NCBI RefSeq assembly: GCF_019801215.1
Contig: NZ_JAHVJO010000007.1
Span: 1-59,909, forward strand
Source: Fictibacillus nanhaiensis
Lineage (GTDB): Bacteria; Bacillota; Bacilli; Bacillales; Fictibacillaceae
Direction of reading: 5' to 3'
DNA length: 59,909 nucleotides
This document shows, piece after piece, positions 1 through 7,430 of the stretch (the stretch's first letter is position 1; the number at the start of each line of letters is the position of its first letter). Both the position numbers and the translations under genes were made by a program. The notes under the pieces are model-generated. The model did not search any database. It saw only the letters and a program-made list of their open reading frames with translations, and was not told the origin of the DNA.

Positions 1-98
<98 letters not shown>

Positions 99-204
99 GT
101 GTTTGACTTGCTCTTGTTTAATACTGACGGAATTAAATTTAATTCCTTACCTATTTCTTTTGTTCAGTTTTCAAAGAACTTTGTGCGTCGCTCGTTTTGG
201 CGAC

Positions 205-329
205 TTTTATAAGATACCACCGTAGACCAGTTGATGTCAACCGCTTTTTTCAGTGAATCTTAATTTGTTTGTTTAGCCGCTGTAAAAGCGACAAGAAGTA
301 ATATACCACCTAAGTTATATCGTGGTCAA
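205..329 (-). promoter_or_regulatory. Tandem rRNA operon promoters P1 and P2 with leader
   Basis: Two sigma-A promoters read toward the 16S gene. P1 has -35 TTGACC (324-329) and -10 TATATT (300-305) with an 18-nt spacer. P2 has -35 TTGACA (235-240) and -10 TATCTT (211-216), also with 18 nt; TATAAA just downstream is an alternative -10. Both -10 boxes sit in the same GGTGGTAT context, so the pair looks duplicated. Between P2 and 16S, the complement of 162-178 reads TTCTTTGAAAACTGAAC, the typical Bacillus rrn leader with a boxA-like antitermination segment. Two tandem promoters is the known arrangement for Bacillus rrn operons. Confidence 0.85.
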
Positions 330-350
330 TAGTTTTTATAAAAAAAATCA

Positions 351-566
351 TTATCTTTCTTTTTGCCTTAAATACCTTCTGCAATCTGCAGGCTTTGCAA
401 ACCGGCAGAACAAACGATAAATGATTTGATACCTTTCTTCAAGGACCATTTTTACAATTCCATCAATTTTTTTATCTTCTAGATCACATATCAGTTCTTC
501 CATCTCTTTTTTTAACACGTATTCAAATTCATTCAACTCTTGATGGTTTAACAACATTCCGACCAA
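351..566 (-). CDS. Small hypothetical protein, 71 aa
   Basis: A 71-residue open frame between the rrn promoters and pdaB, divergent from pdaB. It starts with TTG at 566, preceded by a GGGGGTG Shine-Dalgarno-like run about 8 nt upstream; an ATG at 557 would give a protein three residues shorter but has a weaker site. The protein is soluble, with an acidic, probably helical first half (EYVLKKEMEELICDLEDKK) and a basic end (CRRYLRQKER). No signal peptide, membrane segment or known motif is visible. It resembles short conserved Bacillaceae proteins of unknown function, but I cannot name a family. The coding call rests on the open frame, the ribosome site and the protein-like composition. Confidence 0.6.
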   Translation of the reverse strand: MVGMLLNHQELNEFEYVLKKEMEELICDLEDKKIDGIVKMVLEERYQIIYRLFCRFAKPADCRRYLRQKER

Positions 567-656
567 AACATAGCACCCCCGCTCGACTTTTTTTCTTTTA
601 TCATTATTGCCACTAAAATGCTCTGTTATTATTTTTTCGGTTTTTCTAAATATACG

Positions 657-685
657 GCATATCTTGTCCGGACAATCATAAACAT
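657..685 (+). promoter_or_regulatory. Possible sigma-E-type promoter of pdaB with central palindrome
   Basis: GCATAT (657-662) and CATAAACAT (677-685) are separated by 14 nt and resemble the sigma-E pattern (ATATT-like -35, CATACAAT-like -10). pdaB orthologues are sporulation genes, so such a promoter is expected. The spacer is almost filled by the perfect palindrome TTGTCCGGACAA (664-675), with a related half-site (TTGGACAAG) near 700. The promoter call is by eye only. Confidence 0.4.
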
Positions 686-721
686 TTTGTAAGGAAGATT
701 GGACAAGGGGGTAAAGGTTAT

Positions 722-1483
722 ATGAAATTTTTCTTTGTCATAAACGGTAAGAAAGTGAAACAATACATGGTTGTTGTCTTTGCGGCATTTTTTGCTGCAT
801 CCCTAGCCTTTGTGGGTCAGCAGCAGCTTTCTGTCTTCTCATCCAAAGATGGACCTCGTGCGATCTATAAAGGAGAAGACCAAGGCAACAAAATCTCTCT
901 GACGTTTGACATCAGCTGGGGCGATAAACGGGTTACACCGATCCTCGATGTTTTAAAAGAGAAAGGTGTAAAGAACTGTACGTTTTTCCTTTCGGCTGCT
1001 TGGGCAGAACGTCATCCGGATATCGTGGAGCGTATTGTAAAAGATGGACATGAAGTGGCAAGTCTCGGTTACCAATACAAAAGCTATACCGAGTGGGAAG
1101 ATAAACAAATTAAACGGGACATTCTTTTAGCACAAGAGAAGATTAAAAAGGTTTCGGGAAAAATGACTTCTCTTCTTCGTCCGCCAAACGGGAATTTTGA
1201 TGAGCGTGTCTTAACGATTTCTGAGAAATTGAATCATACCGTTGTTCACTGGAGCATTGATACGAAGGATTGGAAGAACCCAGGAGTCAACCAGATTGTG
1301 ACTACGGCAACAGACGCGACAAAAGCTGGAGATATCATTCTGCTGCACGCTTCTGATTCTGTTAAACAAACGCACATAGCATTGCCGCAGATCATTGATA
1401 AATTACGTGGTGACGGATTTAAATTCGTAAGTGTTAGTGAAATGATCGCCAACACGGAAGCACATAGCAAGGAAGTAAATTAG
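722..1483 (+). CDS. pdaB: PdaB, sporulation polysaccharide deacetylase-family protein
   Basis: 253 residues. A short cytoplasmic tail is followed by one membrane anchor (about 15-33) and a NodB-type deacetylase domain (about 55-243). TFDISWGD (61-68) holds the first-motif Asp, RPPNG is at 153-157 and LLHASDS at 207-213. The second canonical metal motif (HxxxH) is not present: after GHEVASLGY the expected histidines are Tyr/Lys. To my recollection B. subtilis PdaB shows the same degeneracy, so it is a family trait. PdaB is needed to keep spores stable and mature, presumably by acting on cortex peptidoglycan. The ATG at 722 follows GGGGG/AAAGG runs. The gene is divergent from the small gene at its left and convergent with kbaA, with which it shares a terminator. 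Confidence 0.95.
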   Translation: MKFFFVINGKKVKQYMVVVFAAFFAASLAFVGQQQLSVFSSKDGPRAIYKGEDQGNKISLTFDISWGDKRVTPILDVLKEKGVKNCTFFLSAAWAERHPDIVERIVKDGHEVASLGYQYKSYTEWEDKQIKRDILLAQEKIKKVSGKMTSLLRPPNGNFDERVLTISEKLNHTVVHWSIDTKDWKNPGVNQIVTTATDATKAGDIILLHASDSVKQTHIALPQIIDKLRGDGFKFVSVSEMIANTEAHSKEVN

Positions 1484-1487
1484 GCAG

Positions 1488-1527
1488 AACAAAAGCCCGC
1501 GCATTTATTAAGATGCGGAGGGCTTTT
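1488..1527. terminator. Bidirectional terminator between pdaB and kbaA
   Basis: AAAGCCC-GCGCAT, a short loop, then ATGCG-GA-GGGCTTTTTTT. The stem is followed by a T-run on the plus strand and preceded by an A-run, so it can end both convergent transcripts. It overlaps the last codons of kbaA. Confidence 0.85.
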
Positions 1528-2110
1528 TTTGGTTTTGCTGCAATAATCTATGCAGCATTAATATTTGATAGGTATTACAAAGCATTAACGGAACAAACCC
1601 CATCCAAAGCGATAATGTATTGTTTTCTTTTAATACAGGCACCCACTCTAAGATGGTTACTACCGTAATAAAGAAAAGAGTTGGAATGAAGGCTACTTTT
1701 GTGGTCTGTTTTACTTTTACGTAAGCGATAATCATTCCATATACTAAAATCAGCAGCGGAATGCCAATATAATTAACGATACTTTCTCCTTCTTTATGAA
1801 AAGAGGTGTACCTTAAGTAGAATAAGTCAAATAAAACAACAGCTATTAAAACAACCTGTACGCCGTTCCATAAACGATGACTTTTAAAGATACCGAGTCC
1901 AAAACGATGGACCGTTAGATAAGCAAAGAACCCCATTTGACTAAATACGCTGAACAATGCACCGAAACCGATTAGTCCGAAAATGTATATGAACAGTTCG
2001 AACATGCTGCTGTTTTCAGGAAACTTTAAAATAAGACCAACTGTGATGGCACTCACAATACCGATTAAAAGTGTGGTTAAGAATAAAAAGAGCCAACTTC
2101 TGATTTTCAC
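1508..2110 (-). CDS. kbaA: KbaA, activator of the KinB sporulation-signalling pathway
   Basis: 200-residue polytopic membrane protein with about six hydrophobic segments, the first at about 5-28, then around 38-65, 84-100, 115-130, 140-155 and 165-185. The sequence matches KbaA of Bacilli. In B. subtilis KbaA is required for the sensor kinase KinB to feed the phosphorelay that starts sporulation; its mechanism is unknown. The chosen start is GTG at 2110, preceded by GAGGGGG about 9 nt upstream. It lies divergently from gerD and convergently with pdaB, the standard order in this neighbourhood. Confidence 0.93.
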   Translation of the reverse strand: MKIRSWLFLFLTTLLIGIVSAITVGLILKFPENSSMFELFIYIFGLIGFGALFSVFSQMGFFAYLTVHRFGLGIFKSHRLWNGVQVVLIAVVLFDLFYLRYTSFHKEGESIVNYIGIPLLILVYGMIIAYVKVKQTTKVAFIPTLFFITVVTILEWVPVLKENNTLSLWMGFVPLMLCNTYQILMLHRLLQQNQKKPSAS

Positions 2111-2259
2111 GTGCTTTTTCCCCCTCTAACTTGCTCCGTAACGATTGTACCAATGTCCTTTTTAAATTGCCAGTTTTCCTTTAAATAACCAGTATAAATT
2201 AAGTCCAAAACATCAAACCTAAACAATATCGAGCCCACTTGAAAGGAGGAGGAATTCGG

Positions 2260-2883
2260 TTGAAAAAAATGTCCATTTTTCTTGTTTGTATGATTCTGTT
2301 TGCTCTTTCGGGCTGTGCTCAAAATGAAGCCCAAGGAAGTTCTCAGATTGACTATGAAGCGACAAAGAAAATGCTTGTTGATTTGTTAAAGACGGACGAA
2401 GGTAAAAAAGCGATCAAAGAGGTATTATCTGATAAAGAAATTCAACAGGAAATCCTGATTGATCAGGAAGTTATAAAAGAGACCATCGAAAAACAGCTTC
2501 TTTCTGAAAAAGGTCAGAAGTTTTGGCAAACACTGTTTAAAGACCCTAAGTTTTCTGTAGCGTTTGCTAAAAGCATGCGTAAAGAACACGAAAAGCTGAT
2601 GAAGGATCTCATTAAGGACCCTCAATATCAGGCAGAGGTAATGAAAATCATGCAAAATCCTAAAATGGCTCAAAAATTGTTAGAGCTCGTGGATACGCAG
2701 CCTGTCCGAAAAGAAATGAAAAAAGTTATGCTTGATACATTCGAAAACCCGATTGTTCAGGCTCAAATACAAGAGATGCTTAAAAAGATTGCACACGAAG
2801 AAATTGACCAATCGATCTCTAAAAAAGAGAAAGAAGCTTCTGGTGAAGAAAAAGGTCAAGACTCTGATGCCAGCACACAATAA
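2260..2883 (+). CDS. gerD: GerD, spore germination lipoprotein
   Basis: 207 residues from the TTG start at 2260, chosen because a strong AAGGAGGAGG site lies 7 nt upstream (2243-2252). A frame opening at 2239 would put the start codon on top of that site. The signal peptide ends in the lipobox LSGC (Cys19), so the mature protein is lipid-anchored to the spore inner membrane. The rest is a soluble, charged, alpha-helical domain (about 35-170) and a Lys/Glu/Asp-rich tail. In Bacillus GerD scaffolds clustering of germinant receptors into the germinosome. A long acidic-basic tail after about residue 180 is presumably disordered. Confidence 0.93.
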   Translation: MKKMSIFLVCMILFALSGCAQNEAQGSSQIDYEATKKMLVDLLKTDEGKKAIKEVLSDKEIQQEILIDQEVIKETIEKQLLSEKGQKFWQTLFKDPKFSVAFAKSMRKEHEKLMKDLIKDPQYQAEVMKIMQNPKMAQKLLELVDTQPVRKEMKKVMLDTFENPIVQAQIQEMLKKIAHEEIDQSISKKEKEASGEEKGQDSDASTQ

Positions 2884-2912
2884 AAGCCTCCCAATTAAGA
2901 GAGGCTTTTTTT
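2882..2912. terminator. Bidirectional terminator between gerD and salA
   Basis: AAAAGCCTC, a loop, then GAGGCTTTTTTT. The A-run and T-run on opposite sides let it serve both convergent genes. It touches both stop codons. Confidence 0.85.
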
Positions 2913-3957
2913 ACTTTGTTTTTTCAATTATGGTTTTAGCTATATGAATGTAATGCTCACCAATCGGGTGTGTTTGTTCATACACACTTGGAGCAAAATC
3001 ATCTTCCTTGATCTCTGGCTGACCTAATGGAATCTGACCTAGCAATGGAACATTTAATTCATCTGCTAATCGTTTTCCGCCATCTTTACCGAATACATAT
3101 TCCTTTTCCCCAGACGCTTCACTTTGGAAATAGGCCATGTTTTCAATAATACCAAGTACTTCATGGTTTGTTTTGATCGCCATCGTTCCCGCTCTAGCTG
3201 CTACAAAAGCTGCCGTTGCATGAGGTGTGGTCACGATCACTTCTTTACATTTAGGAAGCATCTTATGAACGTCTAATGCAACGTCACCTGTTCCAGGTGG
3301 CAGATCAAGAAGAACATAATCTAGATCTCCCCATTCTACTTCACTAAAGAAATTCATTAGCATCTTCCCTAGCATCGGTCCGCGCCAAATGACGGGTGCG
3401 TTGTCTTCCACAAAGAATGCCATGGAAATTACCTTAACACCAAAGCGGTCTACCGGAAAAATACGGTCACCTTTTACTTTAGGGCGTTCCGTAATGCCCA
3501 TCATATCCGGTACACTGAATCCGTAAATATCCGCATCGATCAATCCGACTTTTTTGCCTAACCTCGCAAGTGCAACAGCCATGTTTACAGAAACAGTCGA
3601 TTTGCCGACTCCTCCTTTACCGCTGGCGATTGCGATAAATTCAGTTTTGCTGTTTTCAGATAGAAGTGTTGGAGCCCCTGGTTGTTGTTGTTGAGACTGC
3701 CCTTCAGCTTGTACATCTTCTCTTTTTTCAAATCGCAAGCCGACAGATTCTACTCCTGCATTTTTTAACACTTGAACGATCTGTTGCTGCAGCTGCATTT
3801 GTTCCGGTGTTCCGGTGTTAGCAAGACCAATCTTCAAGCCCACATAACCTTCTTTAATCTTCAACTCACGAATACTTCCGGAGTCCACCATGCTTTTATG
3901 TAAATAAGGGTCTTGAATTGAACTTAACAGCTCGATGACTTTTTCTTCTGTAAGCAC
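2911..3957 (-). CDS. salA: SalA, Mrp/ApbC-family P-loop ATPase acting as gene regulator
   Basis: 348 residues: an N-terminal DUF59/MIP18-like domain (1-80), a Gln-rich linker (about 84-92), then a ParA/Mrp ATPase domain with deviant Walker A GKGGVGKS (113-120), DADIYGFSVP and VLLDLPPGTGD. Fe-S carrier members of the Mrp family have a CxxC pair after the NMxYF segment; here that stretch reads NMAYFQSEASGEKEYVFG with no Cys, so a bridging Fe-S cluster is unlikely. In B. subtilis SalA (YbaL) represses scoC and so relieves exoprotease genes. The start is GTG at 3957 with AAAGGA upstream. It is a single gene with its own promoter, transcribed away from cwlD. Confidence 0.93.
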   Translation of the reverse strand: MLTEEKVIELLSSIQDPYLHKSMVDSGSIRELKIKEGYVGLKIGLANTGTPEQMQLQQQIVQVLKNAGVESVGLRFEKREDVQAEGQSQQQQPGAPTLLSENSKTEFIAIASGKGGVGKSTVSVNMAVALARLGKKVGLIDADIYGFSVPDMMGITERPKVKGDRIFPVDRFGVKVISMAFFVEDNAPVIWRGPMLGKMLMNFFSEVEWGDLDYVLLDLPPGTGDVALDVHKMLPKCKEVIVTTPHATAAFVAARAGTMAIKTNHEVLGIIENMAYFQSEASGEKEYVFGKDGGKRLADELNVPLLGQIPLGQPEIKEDDFAPSVYEQTHPIGEHYIHIAKTIIEKTK

Positions 3958-3991
3958 ATAGACACATCCTTTACCGTAAAATTACCTTTTT

Positions 3992-4000
3992 AGTATAGCA
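3992..4000 (-). promoter_or_regulatory. Probable extended -10 promoter of salA
   Basis: The minus strand reads TGCTATACT, an extended -10 (TGn plus TATACT at 3992-3997), about 35 nt upstream of the salA start. No good -35 box is visible, as is usual for extended -10 promoters. Confidence 0.4.
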
Positions 4001-4039
4001 CAACCTCACCCAGCTGGCATGAAAGCGGTTTTATCCAAA

Positions 4040-4069
4040 CAAAAAACCCCTCACTCTGGAGGAGTTTCA
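4040..4069 (-). terminator. Terminator of the ybaK-cwlD operon
   Basis: On the minus strand AACTCCTC, a loop, GAGGGGTTTTTTG (with G-U pairs). It overlaps the cwlD stop codon and lies upstream of the salA promoter. Confidence 0.8.
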
Positions 4070-4764
4070 TTTGTATAGTACCTGAGCATCCCTTGATAAA
4101 TGGAAGCCGCTACTTTTCTTTGGTAAGAATCCGTTTTTAATAACTCTCGCTCAGATGGATTGGATAAAAACCCAACCTCGACTAAAGCTCCAGGTATTTC
4201 TGCGGAACGAAGTAAATAAAGACCTTCAATCGATTTAGCGAGACGGTTCGTGTTCTCTAGATTCCGTTTGATTTCGTCTTGTATGAATTTAGATACTTTT
4301 TCGCCTTCTTCTCTTCCTGGGTGGTAAAAAACTTGGGCACCTCTCCATCTGGAAGAAGGCAATGAATTCAGATGAATGCTAATAAATAAGTCCGCATGGT
4401 TTTCATTGATGATTCGTTTTCTTTCTTTTAAATCTTCCCACTTACGATGTCTTAGTTTTTTTGTGCCTTCATCTGCTAAGTCCTTGTCCGTTTCACGGGT
4501 CATAATGACAAGAGCCCCCGCTTCCTGAAGATAATCACGCAACATCACTGAGATATTTAACGCAATCTCTTTTTCAAGGACCTCTCCATCTCCAACTGCA
4601 CCGCCATCTGCACCCCCGTGACCGGGATCGATTACGACGATCTTACCGGATAAAGGCAAATTCCAAGCACGCCATGAATCATTGTCCAAGAAACGATAGG
4701 TGAAAATAAAGATAAGGACTGCGCACCCTAATGCAAATGCGGCACCCTTCACCCACTTCTTCAT
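4051..4764 (-). CDS. cwlD: CwlD, N-acetylmuramoyl-L-alanine amidase for spore cortex
   Basis: 237 residues from ATG at 4764, chosen for the AGGGGGA site 6-8 nt upstream and because this gives the usual CwlD length; a longer frame exists but lacks support. One N-terminal membrane/signal segment (about 7-24), then an amidase_3 domain: VIDPGHGG with zinc ligand His49, Glu64 in the LEKEI segment, SIHLNS with His131, and catalytic ALVEVGFLS with Glu196. In B. subtilis CwlD, with PdaA, makes the muramic-delta-lactam that marks cortex for germination lysis. It is downstream of ybaK in one transcription unit. Confidence 0.95.
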   Translation of the reverse strand: MKKWVKGAAFALGCAVLIFIFTYRFLDNDSWRAWNLPLSGKIVVIDPGHGGADGGAVGDGEVLEKEIALNISVMLRDYLQEAGALVIMTRETDKDLADEGTKKLRHRKWEDLKERKRIINENHADLFISIHLNSLPSSRWRGAQVFYHPGREEGEKVSKFIQDEIKRNLENTNRLAKSIEGLYLLRSAEIPGALVEVGFLSNPSERELLKTDSYQRKVAASIYQGMLRYYTNETPPE

Positions 4765-4830
4765 ATGTTGTCCCCCTATACATACAAGCCATATATCTTT
4801 ATGTATATGGGACAAGGCAAAATTTATAAC

Positions 4831-5277
4831 TTATTGGAGCTTCATCCGATAACGTTTTTCTCCATTACGATATCCTTCCATCCACCAAACATGAACAAAA
4901 GCCTCACAACAAAGATGCAACGATTCCATCATCATTTCCGTTCCCCAGCACCAGAACTGCCAATACTCAAAAAGACCATCCGCGATTGCCTGCTGCTTTT
5001 CGTATGCACGATCCTTGATCTTTTCTAGCGTCTCCCCATGATAAGCAAACCTGCTGTAACTCGCTCCAAGCAAATACGAATCGATCGCCATGTCGATACA
5101 AGCATCCTCAATATCATTCTGATACAGAAGAGAATATTGAAAAAACGGCTGAAATAACCGCTGAAATTCTTTTTTTATGTTAGCGAGTGATAGGTCACGA
5201 AGAACTTTACGTTCAAAGTTTTCTTTTTTATAGCGCTGTTTTTCTTTAAAGTTGTTTAAAACGATAGCCTTAGCCAT
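4831..5277 (-). CDS. ybaK: YbaK, DUF2521 protein of unknown function
   Basis: 148 residues, recognised as the YbaK/DUF2521 family found in Bacilli next to cwlD. It has a basic N-terminus (KEKQRYKKENFERK), a mostly helical body and an aromatic/Cys-rich segment near 105-135 (EYWQFWCWG, LHLCCEAFVHVWW). No signal peptide or catalytic motif is evident. ATG at 5277 follows a GGGGAGG site. The gene precedes cwlD by 66 nt with no terminator between, so the two are probably one operon, which suggests but does not prove a sporulation link. Confidence 0.9.
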   Translation of the reverse strand: MAKAIVLNNFKEKQRYKKENFERKVLRDLSLANIKKEFQRLFQPFFQYSLLYQNDIEDACIDMAIDSYLLGASYSRFAYHGETLEKIKDRAYEKQQAIADGLFEYWQFWCWGTEMMMESLHLCCEAFVHVWWMEGYRNGEKRYRMKLQ

Positions 5278-5454
5278 AATTGCCTCCCCTTCCTACGTCT
5301 TAATTGAAGTACGTATTGTTTTTCCATACTGTTATTTTTCGCAAGCGATCAACAATCGAACCTGCATAAAAGATGGAAAGGGAAAAGCTGGCATCCCGTT
5401 AAAAAAATTAGCTGCTGAAACAAGAAGTTCTGTTCATTTCTGGGCCATATGAAC

Positions 5455-5607
5455 ATGAATCCAAAAGTTTTTGCCTTGAATCCGAAAATTCTGCCCTTGA
5501 ATCCACGAGTTTTTGCCTTGAATCCAGAAATTCAGCCCTTGAATCCACGAGTTTACAATCCTCGACGAATTATGCGCCTGTTTTATAAGCTAAGCACCGT
5601 GCAATAA
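5455..5607 (+). repeat. 21-bp tandem repeat array with open LNPKVFA heptapeptide frame
   Basis: The hexamer GAATCC recurs at 5457, 5478, 5499, 5520 and 5541, exactly 21 bp apart. Units read like TTGAATCCAMRAGTTTTTGCC. Because 21 bp is seven codons the array stays in frame, and ATG 5455 to TAA 5607 would encode 50 aa: MNPKVFA, LNPKILP, LNPRVFA, LNPEIQP, LNPRVYN and a short basic tail. There is no Shine-Dalgarno site before the ATG, so translation is unsupported. The array lies on the strand opposite the neighbouring genes, between the rpsI terminator and ybaK; B. subtilis has ybaJ here. The rest of 5278-5620 shows no gene. A related array is at 25757-25866. Confidence 0.9.
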
Positions 5608-5619
5608 AATCTACAAACA

Positions 5620-5656
5620 CAAAAAACCCTGATCTCCATAAGAGACCAGGGTTTTG
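5620..5656 (-). terminator. Terminator of rplM-rpsI
   Basis: Minus strand: AAAACCCTGGTCTC, loop TTATG, GAGATCAGGGTTTTTT. A long GC-rich stem and T-run just after the rpsI stop. Confidence 0.92.
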
Positions 5657-5665
5657 TAAAACGAA

Positions 5666-6058
5666 TTAACGTTTTGAGAACTGAGGTGCACGACGAGCGC
5701 CTTTAAGTCCGTACTTCTTACGCTCTTTCATACGAGCGTCACGAGTTAGGAACCCAGCTGCTTTAAGAGATCCACGGTACTCAGGATCTGCTTCTAAAAG
5801 TGCACGAGAGATACCGTGACGGATAGCTCCTGCTTGTCCAGTGTATCCACCGCCATGAACAGTTACTAATACGTCATACTTATCAGTCGTTTCAGTTGTG
5901 TTAAGTGGTTGCTTAACGATAAGCTTTAATGTTTCTAATCCGAAAAATTCGTCTATATCACGTCCGTTGATAACGATACGGCCTTCACCAGGAACTAATC
6001 GTACACGTGCTACGGAGTGCTTACGACGTCCAGTGCCATAATATTGTACTTGTGCCAC
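5666..6058 (-). CDS. rpsI: 30S ribosomal protein S9 (uS9)
   Basis: 130 residues, full length. The N-terminus [16 protein letters not shown] and the basic C-terminal tail ending in QFSKR are diagnostic; the terminal Arg of this tail contacts P-site tRNA in known ribosomes. It lies 17 nt downstream of rplM and ends at a strong terminator, forming a two-gene operon driven by the promoter at 6621-6649. Confidence 0.98.
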   Translation of the reverse strand: MAQVQYYGTGRRKHSVARVRLVPGEGRIVINGRDIDEFFGLETLKLIVKQPLNTTETTDKYDVLVTVHGGGYTGQAGAIRHGISRALLEADPEYRGSLKAAGFLTRDARMKERKKYGLKGARRAPQFSKR

Positions 6059-6075
6059 GTAAATACCCTCCTTTT

Positions 6076-6513
6076 TTATCCGCGTAATTCGTAGTTTTCA
6101 GGTTTTTGTGCTTGATGATTGTGCTCAGCTCCAGCATATACGTGAAGCTTTTTGAACATTTTGCGACCAAGGCTGTTCTTAGGAAGCATACCTTTGATTG
6201 CAAGTTCAAGCATTTGGACCGGACGAGTTGTACGCATTTCTAATGCAGTTCTCGTACGAAGTCCACCTGGATGACCAGTGTGGCGGTAATAAATTTTGTC
6301 AGCTAATTTCTTACCTGTCAGATGAATCTTTTCTGCGTTGATGATGATTACATTATCACCAGTATCAACGTGTGGTGTATAAATAGGCTTATGCTTACCG
6401 CGAAGGATAGAAGCTACTTCACTCGAAAGACGTCCAAGAGTCTTACCTTCAGCGTCGATCACAAACCATTTACGTTCTACTTCAGAGGCTTTCGCCATGA
6501 AAGTCGTACGCAT
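6076..6513 (-). CDS. rplM: 50S ribosomal protein L13 (uL13)
   Basis: 145 residues from ATG at 6513 (MRTTFMAKA), preceded by AGGAGGG; an upstream in-frame start is not supported. It contains the typical [22 protein letters not shown] and MLPKNSLGR segments. L13 is an early assembly protein of the 50S subunit. In Bacilli the mRNA leader is thought to be an L13-binding autoregulatory element, and a candidate leader lies directly upstream. Confidence 0.98.
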   Translation of the reverse strand: MRTTFMAKASEVERKWFVIDAEGKTLGRLSSEVASILRGKHKPIYTPHVDTGDNVIIINAEKIHLTGKKLADKIYYRHTGHPGGLRTRTALEMRTTRPVQMLELAIKGMLPKNSLGRKMFKKLHVYAGAEHNHQAQKPENYELRG

Positions 6514-6615
6514 GTGTTTTCCCTCCTGTATCTTCAATCAATTTCAATTATATTCAATGTGAACATTTCCCAAAATATCTCCGGGGCATGTGGACGATAT
6601 CTTTAGAAATACCAA
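6514..6615 (-). promoter_or_regulatory. Probable L13 (rplM) mRNA leader
   Basis: The transcript between the promoter and rplM contains GATATCGTCCACATG, CCCCGGAGATAT and ATGTTCACAT, which can form nested helices (GATATC with GATAT; CACAT with ATGT). Position and these segments match my memory of the Firmicutes L13 leader family, in which L13 represses its own operon. A covariance-model search was not possible. Confidence 0.5.
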
Positions 6616-6620
6616 ATAAT

Positions 6621-6649
6621 ATCTTATAATATATAAACAACGATGTCAA
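6621..6649 (-). promoter_or_regulatory. Sigma-A promoter of rplM-rpsI
   Basis: -35 TTGACA (6644-6649), 17-nt spacer, -10 TAAGAT (6621-6626) on the minus strand. The spacer is very AT-rich (TATATATTA), so the exact -10 is uncertain. Confidence 0.65.
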
Positions 6650-6663
6650 GCGTATCCTAATAT

Positions 6664-7416
6664 TTATTCCGTTTCTTCATCATAACTTACTTGAATCAAA
6701 TAAAGGCCATGAGCAGGTGCTGTTTTACTTGCAAATGAGCGATCTTTTCGTTCAAGAATCGTCTTGATTTCTTCAGGTCTTTTTTTTCCTCGTCCCACAT
6801 CCAAAAGTGTACCGACGATTATTCTCACCATGTTGTACAGAAAGCCGGTTCCTTTTATTTTAAAAGTCAGCTCTTCCCCATCCTCAACCATTTCCAGTCG
6901 GTAGATGGTTCTTACTTTATCCGTAACATGCGTTTTAACCGAAGAAAAAGATGTAAAATCATGAGTACCTAAAAAGTACTCGCATGCCTTCTTCATTTCA
7001 CTTCTATTCAGGGGATAGGGATAATGAAACGTTTGATTCCTTCTGAAAATATCTGGTTGTTGCCCTGTAAGAAGTTTGTAGTGATACTCTTTGCTTGTTG
7101 AAGAAAAACGAGCATGGAAGCTTTCATCCATCTTTTCCACGTTTCTCACTTGGATGTCCTTAGGCAGCATGGCATTTAAGCCCCTCACCCATCCTGATTC
7201 AGGAATATCCATATTCGTATCAAAATGAACTACTTGCCCGAATGCATGGACCCCGGCATCTGTTCTTCCTGATGCTGAGGTAGGAACAAATTCCCCTTTG
7301 TGTACCTTTTGAAGAACTTTTTGAATGGAGCCTTGTACGGTTCTTCCTACAGGCTGTATTTGGTATCCGGCAAAGTCAGTACCGTCATAAGCTACGGTTA
7401 CTTTCATACGAGCCAT
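6664..7416 (-). CDS. truA: tRNA pseudouridine(38-40) synthase TruA
   Basis: 250 residues. Catalytic Asp53 sits in SASGRTDAGVHA (47-58). The N-terminus KVTVAYDGTDFAGYQ and the later FLYNMVRIIVGTL segment are typical of TruA. It isomerises uridines 38-40 in the anticodon arm of tRNAs. ATG at 7416 follows AAAAGGAGA. The gene lies 14 nt after ecfT in the ecfA1-ecfA2-ecfT-truA unit, a conserved Bacilli arrangement with no obvious functional link. Confidence 0.97.
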   Translation of the reverse strand: MARMKVTVAYDGTDFAGYQIQPVGRTVQGSIQKVLQKVHKGEFVPTSASGRTDAGVHAFGQVVHFDTNMDIPESGWVRGLNAMLPKDIQVRNVEKMDESFHARFSSTSKEYHYKLLTGQQPDIFRRNQTFHYPYPLNRSEMKKACEYFLGTHDFTSFSSVKTHVTDKVRTIYRLEMVEDGEELTFKIKGTGFLYNMVRIIVGTLLDVGRGKKRPEEIKTILERKDRSFASKTAPAHGLYLIQVSYDEETE

Positions 7417-7430
7417 GTTTCAATCTCCTT

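Noticed and set aside
2107-2334. 75-codon minus-strand frame running into kbaA
   Set aside because: It overlaps the gerD start and signal region; kbaA has a good start at 2110 with its own ribosome site.
5457-5560. Possible CRISPR array
   Set aside because: Units are contiguous 21-bp repeats with no unique spacers and no cas genes nearby.
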